Origin: Pseudomonadales bacterium
GTDB lineage: Bacteria; Pseudomonadota; Gammaproteobacteria; Pseudomonadales; Azotimanducaceae
Length of the DNA: 64,000 nucleotides
Reading direction: 5' to 3'
Assembly: GCA_028285415.1 (NCBI GenBank)
Contig: JANQPF010000013.1
Location: 124,001 to 188,000, forward strand
Position numbers and translations under genes: made by a program. The notes beneath the pieces were generated by a model. It had not been told where the DNA came from. It saw only the letters and a program-made list of their open reading frames with translations, and ran no database searches. Below are positions 37,320 to 47,022 of this stretch, piece by piece; position 1 is the first letter of the stretch; every line of letters starts with the position of its first letter.

Positions 37320-38444
37320 CTACCAGGCCTTGTGCGTGCGTATGGCCATGACAATACCAAATCCGGCCATCAACGTAATCGCTGACGTGCCGCCATAGCT
37401 GACCAGGGGCAGTGGCACACCCACCACCGGCAGAAGGCCGCTCACCATGGCAATGTTGACGAATACATAGACAAAAAACGTGAGAATTAGTGCACCAGAA
37501 AGGAGCCTGCCGAAGCTGCTCTCGGAGCTTGCCGCAAGGATGAGGCCGCGCAGGATCAGCAGCAGATACAGGATCACCAGCACGAGAAACCCGAGCAGGC
37601 CAAGCTCCTCGCCGACAACCGCAATGATGAAGTCTGTCCGCGCTTCCGGCAGAAAATCGAGGTGGCTCTGGGTACCTTGCAACAGTCCCTTACCCCAGAC
37701 CCCGCCAGATCCTATGGCCGTCGTCGACTGTATGATGTTCCAGCCAGCCCCCAGGGGGTCGCTCTCGGGGTCGAACAACGTCAGGATGCGCTGACGCTGG
37801 TACTCCTGCAGCGTATACCAGAGCCCGGGCGCGGCGGCCGCGGCGGCAACCGAGGCGTAGGCAACCCAACGCCAGGGCAATCCGGCCAGCAACACGACCG
37901 CCAGCCCCGCACCGGCGACCAGAATACCCGTGCCCAGGTCTGGTTGCGCAATGATGCAGCCGGCGGGTATCGCGACAATGGCAAGCGCCACGCACACATC
38001 CTTGAACGAGGGTGGTAGCGGACGGTCGTGGAAATACCACGCCACCGCCATGGGCACCGCAATCTTCATGAGCTCAGAAGGCTGAAACCGGATAATCCCC
38101 GGAATGTCCAGCCAGCGCTGTGACCCTTTGACCTTCACACCGAAGAGCAGCACCAGAATGAGGAGCACAACGCCGGCAACATAGACAATTGGCGCCCAGC
38201 GGGCATAAAAGTGCGGCGGTAGCTGTGCGGCCACCACGAGCGCAACAAAGGCCAGTCCCAGACGCAGGAGCTGCGCGCGAAACAGTGTCTCGCTGCCATC
38301 CACCGCGCTGTACAAAACACCGAGGCCGTACAGTAAGACCAGCAGAATGAGCGCCAGCATCAAAGGGTCGATATGCACGCTCTGCAACCAGCTGCCGCGA
38401 TCGCGTTCGTGCTCCGGCAGGCTGCGTATGAAATCTCTTGCCAC
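37320..38444 (-). CDS. rodA: Rod shape-determining SEDS glycosyltransferase RodA
   Basis: The 374-residue protein has about ten transmembrane helices with the SEDS motifs: GIIRFQPSELMKIAVPMAVAW, the acidic loop WNIIQSTTAIGSGGVWGKG, and FVYVFVNIAMVSGLLPVVGVPLPLVSYGG. It polymerises lipid II with PBP2 during elongation. The GTG start at 38444 lies 17 nt after the mrdA stop. Confidence 0.96.
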   Translation of the reverse strand: MARDFIRSLPEHERDRGSWLQSVHIDPLMLALILLVLLYGLGVLYSAVDGSETLFRAQLLRLGLAFVALVVAAQLPPHFYARWAPIVYVAGVVLLILVLLFGVKVKGSQRWLDIPGIIRFQPSELMKIAVPMAVAWYFHDRPLPPSFKDVCVALAIVAIPAGCIIAQPDLGTGILVAGAGLAVVLLAGLPWRWVAYASVAAAAAAPGLWYTLQEYQRQRILTLFDPESDPLGAGWNIIQSTTAIGSGGVWGKGLLQGTQSHLDFLPEARTDFIIAVVGEELGLLGFLVLVILYLLLILRGLILAASSESSFGRLLSGALILTFFVYVFVNIAMVSGLLPVVGVPLPLVSYGGTSAITLMAGFGIVMAIRTHKAW

Positions 38445-38461
38445 GCGTACTTCCCGATCGC

Positions 38462-40348
38462 CTAGTTACGGCTGGCCAGCTGCGGCAGCAGATACGCATC
38501 GGTGACCTGCCGCGCGATGGGTGCCGCCACGGAGCTGCCGCCGCCGCCGTTTTCCACCAGCACCGACAGCGCAATGACCGGCTCGTCCGCCGGTGCAAAG
38601 GCAATGAACCAGGCGTGTTTGCGGTTGAACTCCTCGAGCTCCTCCTCGTTGTATTCCTCACCCTGGCGAATTTCGACCACCTGAGCGGTGCCCGACTTGC
38701 CTGCCATGCGGTATGGGATGTCGCGGCCTATGTAGGCCCAGGCGGTGCCGTTCTGACGGAACCCCTGATTGCCACGGTGGACCACGTCTTCCATTGCATC
38801 CACCATGTTCTCCCAGTCTTCCGGCGTGGGTCCCGCAACCGCCGCCAGCGGCTGCGGCGGGTCTACTTCCGGCAGCGGCGCGTCGCTCGACAGGAGCATG
38901 CGCGGGCGCACCACCTCACCGCGATTGGCGAGCGTTGCCGCCACCACCGCCATCTGCATCGGCGTCACCAGGAGATCCCCCTGCCCGATGCCCATGTTGA
39001 CCGAATCTCCCGGATACCAGATTTCACCCTTGTAACCCTGTTTCCAGATGGGATCCGGCAGGAGTCCCGCGCTGGCGCCGGCAATGTCGACGCCAAGCTC
39101 GCTGCCAAAGCCGAACTGCGCCGCAAACCCGACGAGAGACTCCACCGGCATACGCGTTGCCAGATCGTAGAAAAAGACGTTGGAGGAGCGGTATATGGCG
39201 CGGCGCAGATCCACCGTACCCTGACCGCCCGCGTTGTTGCGTGTCCACGCCCAGTCCCGGTAGATCCGTTCCTGTCCGGGCAGCTGGAAGTAGCCAATGT
39301 CCTCGATGGTCTCGTCCCAGGACATCACATCGTTGACCAGCCCCGCCAGACCCACCACCGGCTTGAACGTCGACCCCGGCGCGTACTGTCCGTTGATCGC
39401 CCTGTTGAAGAGCGGTTTGTATATCGAGTGGCTGAGCTCCCCGAACTGGGCGCTCGACATGCCCGTAATGAAAAGGTTCGGGTCGTAGCCCGGGTTACTG
39501 ACGAGTGCCAACACACCGCCCGAGCGCGGGTCGAGCGCAACGATGGCGCCTCGCCGTTCACCCAGGGCGGCCGTTGCCGCAATCTGCAGCCGGCCATCCA
39601 GATAAAGGCTGATGTTCTGTCCGGCAATCGGTGGCTTGATGTCGAGCACCTGACGGATGCGCCCGTGGGCATCGGTTTCCACCTGCTGATAACCCACTTC
39701 ACCGTGCAGCGAACGCTCGTAGTAGCGCTCCACGCCACGCTTGCCGACAAAACGGGTTGCACTGTAGGTGACGCTGTCGAGTGAGCGCAGGTCATCCTCG
39801 TTGATCCGCCGTACCGAACCCACCGCGTGCGCAAAAAGACTGCCATAGGGGTAGTTGCGCACCAACTCGTTGACGACCTCCACACCCGCAAACTTGTGAC
39901 GATTCACCGCGAGCAGCGCTATTTCTTCTTCGGTAAGGGAACTGCGTAACGTCACCGGCTCGAACGGACGACGCTTTTCGGCCAGCCGCTTCTCAAACTC
40001 GCTGATGTCGGCCGGCGTAATGCTGACGAGCTGACTCAACTGTTCGATCGTCGAACCAATGGTATCTATTCGCTCGGTTACCAGCGCCAGACTCGATGAG
40101 TCCCGGTTGTCCGCGAGCAGCTCACCCTGCCGGTCGAAAATCAGCCCGCGCGGCGGTGCCAGGGGCTGCACCTGGATACGGTTCTGATCGGAGCGGGTCT
40201 GGTAGGTTTCGAACTCCCAGATCTGCAGCTGCACGAAGCGCACGACCAAGAGCAGCAGCAGGACCGTCATGATCACGAAGAGCGTCATCGCGCGCCCGAC
40301 AAACATCTGTTTTTCGCGCGCAGGATCTTTTATCGACGAAACAACCAC
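38462..40348 (-). CDS. mrdA: Penicillin-binding protein 2
   Basis: The 628-residue class B PBP has one N-terminal membrane helix and a pedestal domain. Its transpeptidase domain has GSTFKPVVG (SxxK), YRSSN (SxN) and GKSGTAQ (KSGT). It cross-links the wall with RodA. The start is GTG at 40348. The nearby order rlmH-mrdA-rodA is the conserved one. Confidence 0.96.
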   Translation of the reverse strand: MVVSSIKDPAREKQMFVGRAMTLFVIMTVLLLLLVVRFVQLQIWEFETYQTRSDQNRIQVQPLAPPRGLIFDRQGELLADNRDSSSLALVTERIDTIGSTIEQLSQLVSITPADISEFEKRLAEKRRPFEPVTLRSSLTEEEIALLAVNRHKFAGVEVVNELVRNYPYGSLFAHAVGSVRRINEDDLRSLDSVTYSATRFVGKRGVERYYERSLHGEVGYQQVETDAHGRIRQVLDIKPPIAGQNISLYLDGRLQIAATAALGERRGAIVALDPRSGGVLALVSNPGYDPNLFITGMSSAQFGELSHSIYKPLFNRAINGQYAPGSTFKPVVGLAGLVNDVMSWDETIEDIGYFQLPGQERIYRDWAWTRNNAGGQGTVDLRRAIYRSSNVFFYDLATRMPVESLVGFAAQFGFGSELGVDIAGASAGLLPDPIWKQGYKGEIWYPGDSVNMGIGQGDLLVTPMQMAVVAATLANRGEVVRPRMLLSSDAPLPEVDPPQPLAAVAGPTPEDWENMVDAMEDVVHRGNQGFRQNGTAWAYIGRDIPYRMAGKSGTAQVVEIRQGEEYNEEELEEFNRKHAWFIAFAPADEPVIALSVLVENGGGGSSVAAPIARQVTDAYLLPQLASRN

Positions 40349-40427
40349 GTTGCTACATATCGCCTAGTTCAATGCTCTGAAGGATACGTTCATTCGGAAA
40401 TCCTCGTCCGAACTCCAATCACGAATA

Positions 40428-40892
40428 TCAGTCCCGGTGGTACGGATGTCCGGCGCTGATCGACCAGGCCCGATACAGCGCCTCGGCAACGATGACCCTG
40501 ACCAGATAGTGGGGAAAGGTCAGCGCTGAGAGAGACAGCGTTTCATCCGCTCGCTGAATTATAGCCGGTGCAAGACCGTCGGCACCGCCCACGCAGACGA
40601 CCACATCGCGCCCCTGCATGCGCCAATTATCCATTTTCCGGGCCAGCTGTTCACTACTCACGACACGTCCGCCTTCATCCAGCGCCACCACCCAGTCCGT
40701 GGGACGTATTTGCGCAAGCATCTTGTCGCCTTCTCGGGAAACATAGCGGGCGGCATCTCCCTGATGCCTGGGCGCGGGAATTTCAATGAGTTGCAGGGCG
40801 GTTTCGCGAGGCATGCGGCGGGCGTACTCCTCGTAGCCCGAGCGCACCCACCCCGGGGCTTTGCTCCCCACCGAGACGAGCTTGATTTTCAC
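40428..40892 (-). CDS. rlmH: 23S rRNA pseudouridine-1915 N3-methyltransferase
   Basis: The 154-residue SPOUT-fold enzyme has KIKLVSVGSKAPGWVRSGYEEY, LDEGGRVVSSEQLA and the knot segment CVGGADGLAP, ending YHRD. It methylates m3-psi1915 in helix 69. The start is a GTG at 40892. It is downstream of rsfS, as usual. Confidence 0.95.
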   Translation of the reverse strand: MKIKLVSVGSKAPGWVRSGYEEYARRMPRETALQLIEIPAPRHQGDAARYVSREGDKMLAQIRPTDWVVALDEGGRVVSSEQLARKMDNWRMQGRDVVVCVGGADGLAPAIIQRADETLSLSALTFPHYLVRVIVAEALYRAWSISAGHPYHRD

Positions 40893-40904
40893 GACATCGA
40901 CTGA

Positions 40905-41282
40905 CTACAGCGTGGATTCGGTATCCGCCGGCAGCTCCGACCACAGACGCTCGAGTTCGTAAAATGCCCTGGCTTCCTTCTGCATGACGTGCACCACAAC
41001 ATCACCCAGATCCAGCAGCACCCATTCGTAAGTTTCACGACCTTCGACACCGGCTGCGGGGCATCCGCAATCCTTGGCGGTCGCAATGACCTGATCGACG
41101 AGCGCTTTGACATGCCGGTTGGAGGTGCCGCTGACGAGCACCATGAAATCTGTGATGGGGGTGAGCTTGGTGACATCCAGTGCAATGATGTTCTGCCCTT
41201 TGAGATCGTCGAGAGCCGCGACGATGTGATCACGCAACGACGTTGCGGACTGCTCATTTGAAGAGACGGTGGTTTCGGTCAA
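40905..41282 (-). CDS. rsfS: Ribosomal silencing factor RsfS
   Basis: The 125-residue protein has LDVTKLTPITDFMVLVSGTSNRHVKAL and WVLLDLGDVVVHVM, the RsfS core that binds L14 and blocks subunit joining in starvation. The start is TTG at 41282, overlapping the nadD stop as TTGA. No better start is in frame nearby. Confidence 0.94.
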   Translation of the reverse strand: MTETTVSSNEQSATSLRDHIVAALDDLKGQNIIALDVTKLTPITDFMVLVSGTSNRHVKALVDQVIATAKDCGCPAAGVEGRETYEWVLLDLGDVVVHVMQKEARAFYELERLWSELPADTESTL

Positions 41283-41917
41283 ATAGGATCCTCCTCGCTT
41301 TGATAGAGCCTATGGCGCGTAATATAGGTGCAAACGTCCGCTGCAAGCAAATGTTCCACCGGCTGACCCGCCGCAATCCGCCGCCGTATCTCGCTGGCTG
41401 AGATCTCCAGCATCGGCAGCTCCAGGCGCACAATCTGGCCGAGACTATCCCGCCGCAACGTGTCACATTCATGACGCTCACAGAGCGCGCGCACCTCAGC
41501 CGGCTCGTCGCGGCGATCTCCCGGCCGGTCGACGACGATGAGGTTGCAGTGCTCGAGGAGGTCCTGCCAGCGATGCCAGATCGGCAGGGTGGCAAACGCG
41601 TCCTGGCCGAGAATCCAGCACGGCAGCGCATCCGGGTTGGCTTCACGCACCGATTCGAGCGTGGTGACGGTATAAGATTCTCCGGCTCGCCGTATTTCCA
41701 TGTCGTCCGGAACGAGCGCCTCGTGCTCTGCGCAGGCGAGCTCGAGCATTGCCCAGCGGGTTTCGGTGTCGCTCATGGGCAGACCACGATGACCCGGCCG
41801 CGCTGCCAGCACCATGCGCACTTCGGATAAGGCCAGCGCTCCAACTACCGCCAGCGCCGCATGCGTGTGGCCCAGATGGACCGGATCAAAGGTACCGCCG
41901 TAGTATCCGACGAGCAT
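41279..41917 (-). CDS. nadD: Nicotinate-nucleotide adenylyltransferase
   Basis: The 212-residue nucleotidyltransferase has the HxGH-type motif GGTFDPVHLGHTHAAL and the C-terminal ISASEIRRRIAAG. It makes deamido-NAD from NaMN and ATP. It follows proA and couples into rsfS. Confidence 0.95.
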   Translation of the reverse strand: MLVGYYGGTFDPVHLGHTHAALAVVGALALSEVRMVLAARPGHRGLPMSDTETRWAMLELACAEHEALVPDDMEIRRAGESYTVTTLESVREANPDALPCWILGQDAFATLPIWHRWQDLLEHCNLIVVDRPGDRRDEPAEVRALCERHECDTLRRDSLGQIVRLELPMLEISASEIRRRIAAGQPVEHLLAADVCTYITRHRLYQSEEDPI

Positions 41918-41932
41918 GCGTAAACGGGTGAA

Positions 41933-43198
41933 TCAGCGGTGGCGGAGATGGCCGTTGCCGTAGACGACGTATTTCTGCGACGTCAGGCCTTCGATGCCCA
42001 CCGGCCCACGAGCATGAATCTTGTCGGTGGAAATCCCCACCTCAGCGCCGAGACCAAACTCGAAGCCGTCGGCAAACTGCGTCGACGTATTGACCATGAC
42101 AGACGCGGAATCAACCTCGGTAATGAAGCGCCGGGCACGTTGGAAGTCGCTTGTCACAATGGTATCGGTGTGCTGGGAGCTGTACTTGTTGATGTGTGTA
42201 ATGGCCGCGCTCACGTCGTCGACAACCCTCACCGCCAGCGTCGGTCCCAGGTACTCGGCGTACCAGTCGGACTCGGTAGCCGCATCGATACCCGGCAACA
42301 CGGCGCGGGTGGCGTCACAACCACGCAGCGCAACGCCGGCTTGGCCGTAGCGGTCCGCAAGATCGGGCAGCAGATCTGCCGCAATCTTCTCGTGAACGAG
42401 AAGCGTCTCGAGCGCATTGCACACCGCGTACTTCTCAACTTTGGAATTGAAAGCGATGTTGGCACCCATCTCGAGATCAGCCGCCTCGTCCACATAGACG
42501 TGACAGACCCCGTCGAGGTGTTTGATCACCGGGATCATCGAGTCCTGCATGATGCGCTCGATCAGACCCTTGCCGCCGCGAGGCACAATGACGTCGATGT
42601 ACTCATGCAGCTTCAAGAGCTCACCCACCGCAGCGCGGTCGGTGGTGTTGAGGAGCTGCACCGCCGCCTCGGGTAGCCCGGCTTTGCCGAGCCCCGCTGT
42701 AACACAGGCACCGATCGCCTGATTCGATGCAAACGCTTCGGAGCCGCCCCGCAGAATGCAGGCGTTGCCGGACTTCAATGCCAGGCTGGCCGCGTCCACG
42801 GTGACGTTGGGGCGGGACTCGTAAATCATGGCAATCACACCCAGCGGCACACGCATCTTGCCAACCTGGATGCCTGAGGGTTGATAGCTGAGATCGGTCA
42901 CTTCGCCAATCGGATCACGGAGACTGTCGACCTGCAGGATACCTTCGATCATCCGGTCGATGCCGCGGTCGTCGAGCAACAGGCGATCGATCAGCGGCTG
43001 GTCGATCCCGCGGGATTCCGCGTTGCCCATGTCCTCGGCGTTGGCCGCTTTGATGGACTCCCGCGCCTCGTCGGTCGCCGCCGCGATGGCTTTCAAGGCA
43101 TCCGACTTGACCTGGGTGCTGGCAGCAGCCACCACGCGCGACGCCTGCCGCGCGGCTTTGCCAAGCCCGGTAATGTAGGTTGTCAGATCAGCACTCAT
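41933..43198 (-). CDS. proA: Gamma-glutamyl phosphate reductase
   Basis: The 421-residue aldehyde-dehydrogenase-fold enzyme has [21 protein letters not shown], the GGSEAFASN cofactor loop, and the catalytic-Cys region [15 protein letters not shown]. It makes glutamate-5-semialdehyde for proline. proB is not adjacent. It heads the proA-nadD-rsfS-rlmH transcript. Confidence 0.96.
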   Translation of the reverse strand: MSADLTTYITGLGKAARQASRVVAAASTQVKSDALKAIAAATDEARESIKAANAEDMGNAESRGIDQPLIDRLLLDDRGIDRMIEGILQVDSLRDPIGEVTDLSYQPSGIQVGKMRVPLGVIAMIYESRPNVTVDAASLALKSGNACILRGGSEAFASNQAIGACVTAGLGKAGLPEAAVQLLNTTDRAAVGELLKLHEYIDVIVPRGGKGLIERIMQDSMIPVIKHLDGVCHVYVDEAADLEMGANIAFNSKVEKYAVCNALETLLVHEKIAADLLPDLADRYGQAGVALRGCDATRAVLPGIDAATESDWYAEYLGPTLAVRVVDDVSAAITHINKYSSQHTDTIVTSDFQRARRFITEVDSASVMVNTSTQFADGFEFGLGAEVGISTDKIHARGPVGIEGLTSQKYVVYGNGHLRHR

Positions 43199-43241
43199 GA
43201 GGCGCAGTATACGCTAAATTCAGGCCGGCCAACCCGGGCGG

Positions 43242-43847
43242 CTACTCCTGAAACTTGCTGACGATGCGGGAGAGCTCCGTCAGACGCTCTTTCGGCCAGC
43301 GCATCTGCAGGAGCGCCTGTTTGATCTCGGGCTCAATGGGTAAGAGCTCCGCCAGGCGAAAGCTCACTGATCGCGCTTCGTTGAAATCCACGCTGAGGTT
43401 CAGCCGCTGCACGAGCGGGTGGTTGGTGAGCTCCTTCAGCACATCCACCAGCCGGTCGTGTTCGGGAAGAAGCTCGCCAGCGCCCTCTTCAGGCAGAAAC
43501 TCGACCTCACCCAGCAGCAGATGGTCAGCCTGCTCGCGCGTTGCACGTACGCGGAATTTGCGCCGGCCTTCGGCCACGATGCCAAGCAGGCCATTGTCCG
43601 CCTGGTTGAAGTCTACAATGTGCGCTTCGGTACCCACGCCAAAGCAGTCCGGCTGACTGGCATTTGCCTCCAGACGCGCCTCCGCACCGCTGCGGATGAG
43701 CACCACGCCGAAACCGGTCTGCTCGCGCATACAACGCCCGACCATGTCCACATAGCGCGGTTCGAAGATGCGCAGCGGCAGCACGCCGCCGGGAAAAAGC
43801 ACCGAGCGCAGGGGAAACAGCGGAATTTCGACAACGGAATCAGCCAT
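43242..43847 (-). CDS. LON peptidase substrate-binding-domain protein
   Basis: The 201-residue protein carries only the Lon N-terminal (substrate-binding) domain: IPLFPLRSVLFPGGVLPLRIFEPRYVDMVG, then GFGVVLIRSG and a C-terminal helical part. There is no ATPase or protease domain. Such proteins are widespread and their role is unknown. It lies 43 nt upstream of proA on the same strand. Confidence 0.9.
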   Translation of the reverse strand: MADSVVEIPLFPLRSVLFPGGVLPLRIFEPRYVDMVGRCMREQTGFGVVLIRSGAEARLEANASQPDCFGVGTEAHIVDFNQADNGLLGIVAEGRRKFRVRATREQADHLLLGEVEFLPEEGAGELLPEHDRLVDVLKELTNHPLVQRLNLSVDFNEARSVSFRLAELLPIEPEIKQALLQMRWPKERLTELSRIVSKFQE

Positions 43848-43856
43848 GGCAACAGG

Positions 43857-45383
43857 CTAACCGATAGGCGCCTTTTTGTCCGCCCACGGCTGCGCTTCTT
43901 CCAACTCGTAGGCGAGCTCCAAGAGCGTTCGTTCTTCACCGTACTTCGCCATGAACATACTGCCAATCGGCAGTCCATCCGCACTCCAGGAGAGGGGGAG
44001 CGAAATGGCGGGCGTACCCATCGCGTTAGCCAGAGGCGTGTAGGCGACATAGTCGAAGGTGCGCGCTTTGAGCACCTCCGGGTCTACCGTCGGACCCTGC
44101 TCACCGATGCGCGGCGCTGTCGAAGACAGCACCGGCGTCAGCCAGGCGTCATAGCCCGACATGAATTCGGTCACCGTCTCGTTGACCGCGCTGAATACGC
44201 GCTGGACGTTGGCGAGGCTTTCCTCACCCCGGGTCGCAAAGTGATCCGCGAGGTACAGCGTCCAGGGCTCGAGCAGGTTTCCGAGCTCACTTTCCGGCAC
44301 GCCGGCAGCAAGCAGATTGTTACGGATTCCCCACGCGCCCTGCGACCACAGGTCCAGAAACGCGTCTTCAAAAGCTTTCCCGTCGTATGCGGGCGCCGCT
44401 TCTACAACCTCGTGGCCGAGGCTCTGACAGAGCTCGGCAACCTGACGCTGGGCAGCCGCCACATTCTCATCGGGTTCGGTGCCTTTTGCCGACGTGGTCG
44501 AGAAAGCAATCCGCAGCTTCTTACGCGAGGGGATGCCCACGTAGCCGACTTCACCAAGGCCAACCCCGCCACCACCGCCTTCACCCGCTGCCAGCAACAG
44601 CGCGTTGTCGCGCACCGTACGACTCACCGCATGGCGCACCGATATCTGCGTGAGTTCCGTATCTGCCTGCTCTCCGACCATGCGCCCGCGGCTGGTTTTC
44701 AGACCAACCAGGCCGCAACACGATGCGGGAATACGAATTGAGCCGCCGCCGTCGCTCGCCTGCGCTGCGGGCACAATACCGGCGGCTACCGCCGCGGCCG
44801 CCCCGCCGCTGCTGCCGCCGCTCGAATGATCCGTGTTCCAGGGATTGCGGCACGGACCCAGCGCCAGCGATTCGGTGGTACCGATCAGGCCGAACTCCGG
44901 CGTGTTGGACTTGCCGATGATGTTGACCCCGGCAAATCTGAGGGCCTGCACCAGCGGTGCATCCGCCTCGGCCACGTTGTCCAGGAACGCGCGGCTGCCA
45001 TAGCTGGTGCGCACACCGCCGACGTCCGTGAGATCCTTGATCAGATAAGGCACACCTTTCAACAGCCCTTCGGCGCTGGCGTTTGCCGCCTGTTCGCGTG
45101 CGGCGTCGTACATCGGCGTGACGATGGCGTTAATTTTGTCGTTGACGGCCTCGGCCCGATCGATCGCCGCGTTGACCAGCTCCAGCGCGCTGACCTCACC
45201 GCGAGAGAGCATCATCGCCTGACCCAACGCATCTGCATCCGCCGGGTTCGTGACCACAGGCGCTGATGACTCCGGCGCGTCGCAACCCGTCAGCGCCAGC
45301 ACCGCTGCACCCTGTGCGCTACGCGACAGGAACGTACGGCGGCTGACGCCATAACTTGCGGTTGTTCTTTTGTTTATCGGCAC
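43857..45383 (-). CDS. Exported amidase (amidase-signature family), Tat lipoprotein-like
   Basis: The 508-residue protein starts with a twin-arginine signal (VSRRTFLSRSAQG) followed by LALTGC (Cys34), so it is probably a Tat-exported lipoprotein. The amidase triad is visible: Lys116 (LIKD), a Ser in GGSSGG (191-192) and nucleophile Ser215 (GGGSIRIPAS). The substrate is unknown. The GTG start at 45383 is the only in-frame start ahead of the Tat motif. It is divergent from the dienelactone hydrolase gene. Confidence 0.88.
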   Translation of the reverse strand: MPINKRTTASYGVSRRTFLSRSAQGAAVLALTGCDAPESSAPVVTNPADADALGQAMMLSRGEVSALELVNAAIDRAEAVNDKINAIVTPMYDAAREQAANASAEGLLKGVPYLIKDLTDVGGVRTSYGSRAFLDNVAEADAPLVQALRFAGVNIIGKSNTPEFGLIGTTESLALGPCRNPWNTDHSSGGSSGGAAAAVAAGIVPAAQASDGGGSIRIPASCCGLVGLKTSRGRMVGEQADTELTQISVRHAVSRTVRDNALLLAAGEGGGGGVGLGEVGYVGIPSRKKLRIAFSTTSAKGTEPDENVAAAQRQVAELCQSLGHEVVEAAPAYDGKAFEDAFLDLWSQGAWGIRNNLLAAGVPESELGNLLEPWTLYLADHFATRGEESLANVQRVFSAVNETVTEFMSGYDAWLTPVLSSTAPRIGEQGPTVDPEVLKARTFDYVAYTPLANAMGTPAISLPLSWSADGLPIGSMFMAKYGEERTLLELAYELEEAQPWADKKAPIG

Positions 45384-45417
45384 AGTTCTTCCCCTCTAAT
45401 CCGGCTGACCGCCCATG

Positions 45418-45423
45418 TATACT
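45418..45423 (+). promoter_or_regulatory. Possible -10 of the dienelactone hydrolase gene
   Basis: TATACT matches the -10 consensus at 5 of 6 positions and would start transcription near 45430, 29 nt before the ATG. No clear -35 is seen 17 bp upstream, so this is weak. Confidence 0.3.
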
Positions 45424-45458
45424 CGCCCCACGATACGCCGTCAGACACAGGTACCTCC

Positions 45459-46220
45459 ATGCTAGAAGGTTTCGACTCACGCGCTTTCTCTGCGCCGATC
45501 GGCACAGGTGATGCCGTGACCCACGACGTATACAGCAAAGGGGACGCATCCCGATGCGTGGTCATCATACAGGAACTGCCGGGTATCGGACCCGAGACCA
45601 TCAGCCTTGCCAACACCTTCGTCGAGCGGGGTTTTCGCGCCGTGCTCCCGCATCTCTTTGGCCCGCTGGGACGCGTTTCCATGCTTGGCAACACGGCGCG
45701 GGTCTTCTGCATGCGCAAAGAGTTCAAGCTCTTCAGCGCGAACGAGTCCAGCCCGGTTGTCGACTGGCTGAAGGCGCTGTGCCAGGACCTGCGCGCAGCC
45801 CACGGCGCTGAGGCCGTGGGGGTTATCGGCATGTGTCTGACCGGCAACTTCGCCATCTCGCTGATGGCCGACGACAGCGTGCTGGCCGGCGTAGCGTCAC
45901 AGCCGTCCATGCCGCTCTTCAAGCAGGACGCTTTGCACATGACCGACGCTGAAGCGGACGCAGCACGTGCTCGTCTGGACGAGCACGGACCGATGATGGC
46001 GCTGCGGTTCACTGAAGACCCGCTTTGCACGGGGCGTAAGTTCAAAGCCATCAGCGAGCGTTTCAACGACGACAAGGAGCGCGTCCGCTTGGTTGAGCTG
46101 CCGGGCAAGGGACATTCCGTGCTGACGCTGGACCTCATTCAGGGCGGAGAACCGGCGGCGCAGGCGCTCGAAGACGTGCTCGCTTACTTCACGGACAAGC
46201 TCGGGGCCGATCCGGCATAA
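45459..46220 (+). CDS. Dienelactone hydrolase family protein
   Basis: The 253-residue alpha/beta hydrolase has the DLH nucleophile Cys126 in GVIGMCLTGN (instead of Ser), supporting Glu39 (IQELPGI), Asp187 and His219 (GKGHSV). This is the activated-cysteine arrangement of dienelactone hydrolases. The length and an insert after residue 80 differ from the catabolic enzyme, so the true substrate may not be a dienelactone. Confidence 0.85.
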   Translation: MLEGFDSRAFSAPIGTGDAVTHDVYSKGDASRCVVIIQELPGIGPETISLANTFVERGFRAVLPHLFGPLGRVSMLGNTARVFCMRKEFKLFSANESSPVVDWLKALCQDLRAAHGAEAVGVIGMCLTGNFAISLMADDSVLAGVASQPSMPLFKQDALHMTDAEADAARARLDEHGPMMALRFTEDPLCTGRKFKAISERFNDDKERVRLVELPGKGHSVLTLDLIQGGEPAAQALEDVLAYFTDKLGADPA

Positions 46221-46227
46221 ACCGTTG

Positions 46228-47022
46228 ATGGACTGGCTGCAGATCATCGTCCTGAGTCTCATCCAGGGCATCACCGAATTCCTGCCCATCTCGAGCTCCG
46301 CGCATCTCGTGCTGCCGAGCCTGCTGACCGAATGGCCCGATCAGGGCCTGGCGTTCGACGTCGGTGTGCACTTCGGAACGCTCGTGGCGGTCATCATCTA
46401 CTTCCGGGTTGAGCTCACGCGTATGGCAGGCGCCGTCATCAGCCTGCCCCGACAGCGCACGATGACGCCTGACCTCGACCTCGTGCTGAAGCTCGGCATC
46501 GCGACGCTGCCCGTCGCCATCGTGGGCTTCATCGGCAAAGACTTCGTCGAAAACAACCTGCGCACCCTTCCGGTCATTGCCTTCGCAACCATCGGTTTCG
46601 GCCTGCTGCTGTGGTATGCCGACCGCCGCCCCGGAGACGGGGAGCGGGTCGGCTGGAATCAGGCAGGGCTGATTGGTCTGGCGCAGGTGCTGGCACTCGT
46701 CCCCGGCACCTCGCGATCCGGCATCACCATCACCGCTGCACTGCTGGCCGGTTTGAGCCGCACCACCGCGGCCAGATTCTCCTTTCTGCTCGCCATTCCT
46801 ACGATTGCGGGCGCCCAGCTTCTGCTGACGCTGGATCTAGCGGCGCAACCCGAAGATCGCGTGTTTGCACACTTGTTGTCGGGTGCAATCCTGTCCGGAG
46901 CGTCGGCTTATCTCTGCATCCACTATTTCATCGCGCTGGTAGAACGCACCGGCATGCTGCCGTACGTCATTTATCGGCTGGTGCTCGGCGCGATCCTGCT
47001 GAGCCTGCTTTACGTCTTCTGA
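46228..47022 (+). CDS. uppP: Undecaprenyl-diphosphatase UppP (BacA)
   Basis: The 264-residue membrane protein has the BacA motifs LIQGITEFLPISSSAHLVL and LVPGTSRSGITITAALL. It dephosphorylates C55-PP for wall synthesis. The ATG at 46228 is preferred over a TTG 3 nt earlier. Its last 13 nt overlap the convergent GNAT gene. Confidence 0.95.
   Translation: MDWLQIIVLSLIQGITEFLPISSSAHLVLPSLLTEWPDQGLAFDVGVHFGTLVAVIIYFRVELTRMAGAVISLPRQRTMTPDLDLVLKLGIATLPVAIVGFIGKDFVENNLRTLPVIAFATIGFGLLLWYADRRPGDGERVGWNQAGLIGLAQVLALVPGTSRSGITITAALLAGLSRTTAARFSFLLAIPTIAGAQLLLTLDLAAQPEDRVFAHLLSGAILSGASAYLCIHYFIALVERTGMLPYVIYRLVLGAILLSLLYVF

Noticed and set aside
38438-39784. 448-codon plus-strand frame opposite mrdA
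   Set aside because: It is antisense to PBP2, whose catalytic motifs are intact, and its composition is typical of a codon shadow.
43419-44741. 440-codon plus-strand frame across the LON-domain and amidase genes
   Set aside because: It crosses two well-supported genes on the opposite strand and shows no recognisable motif.
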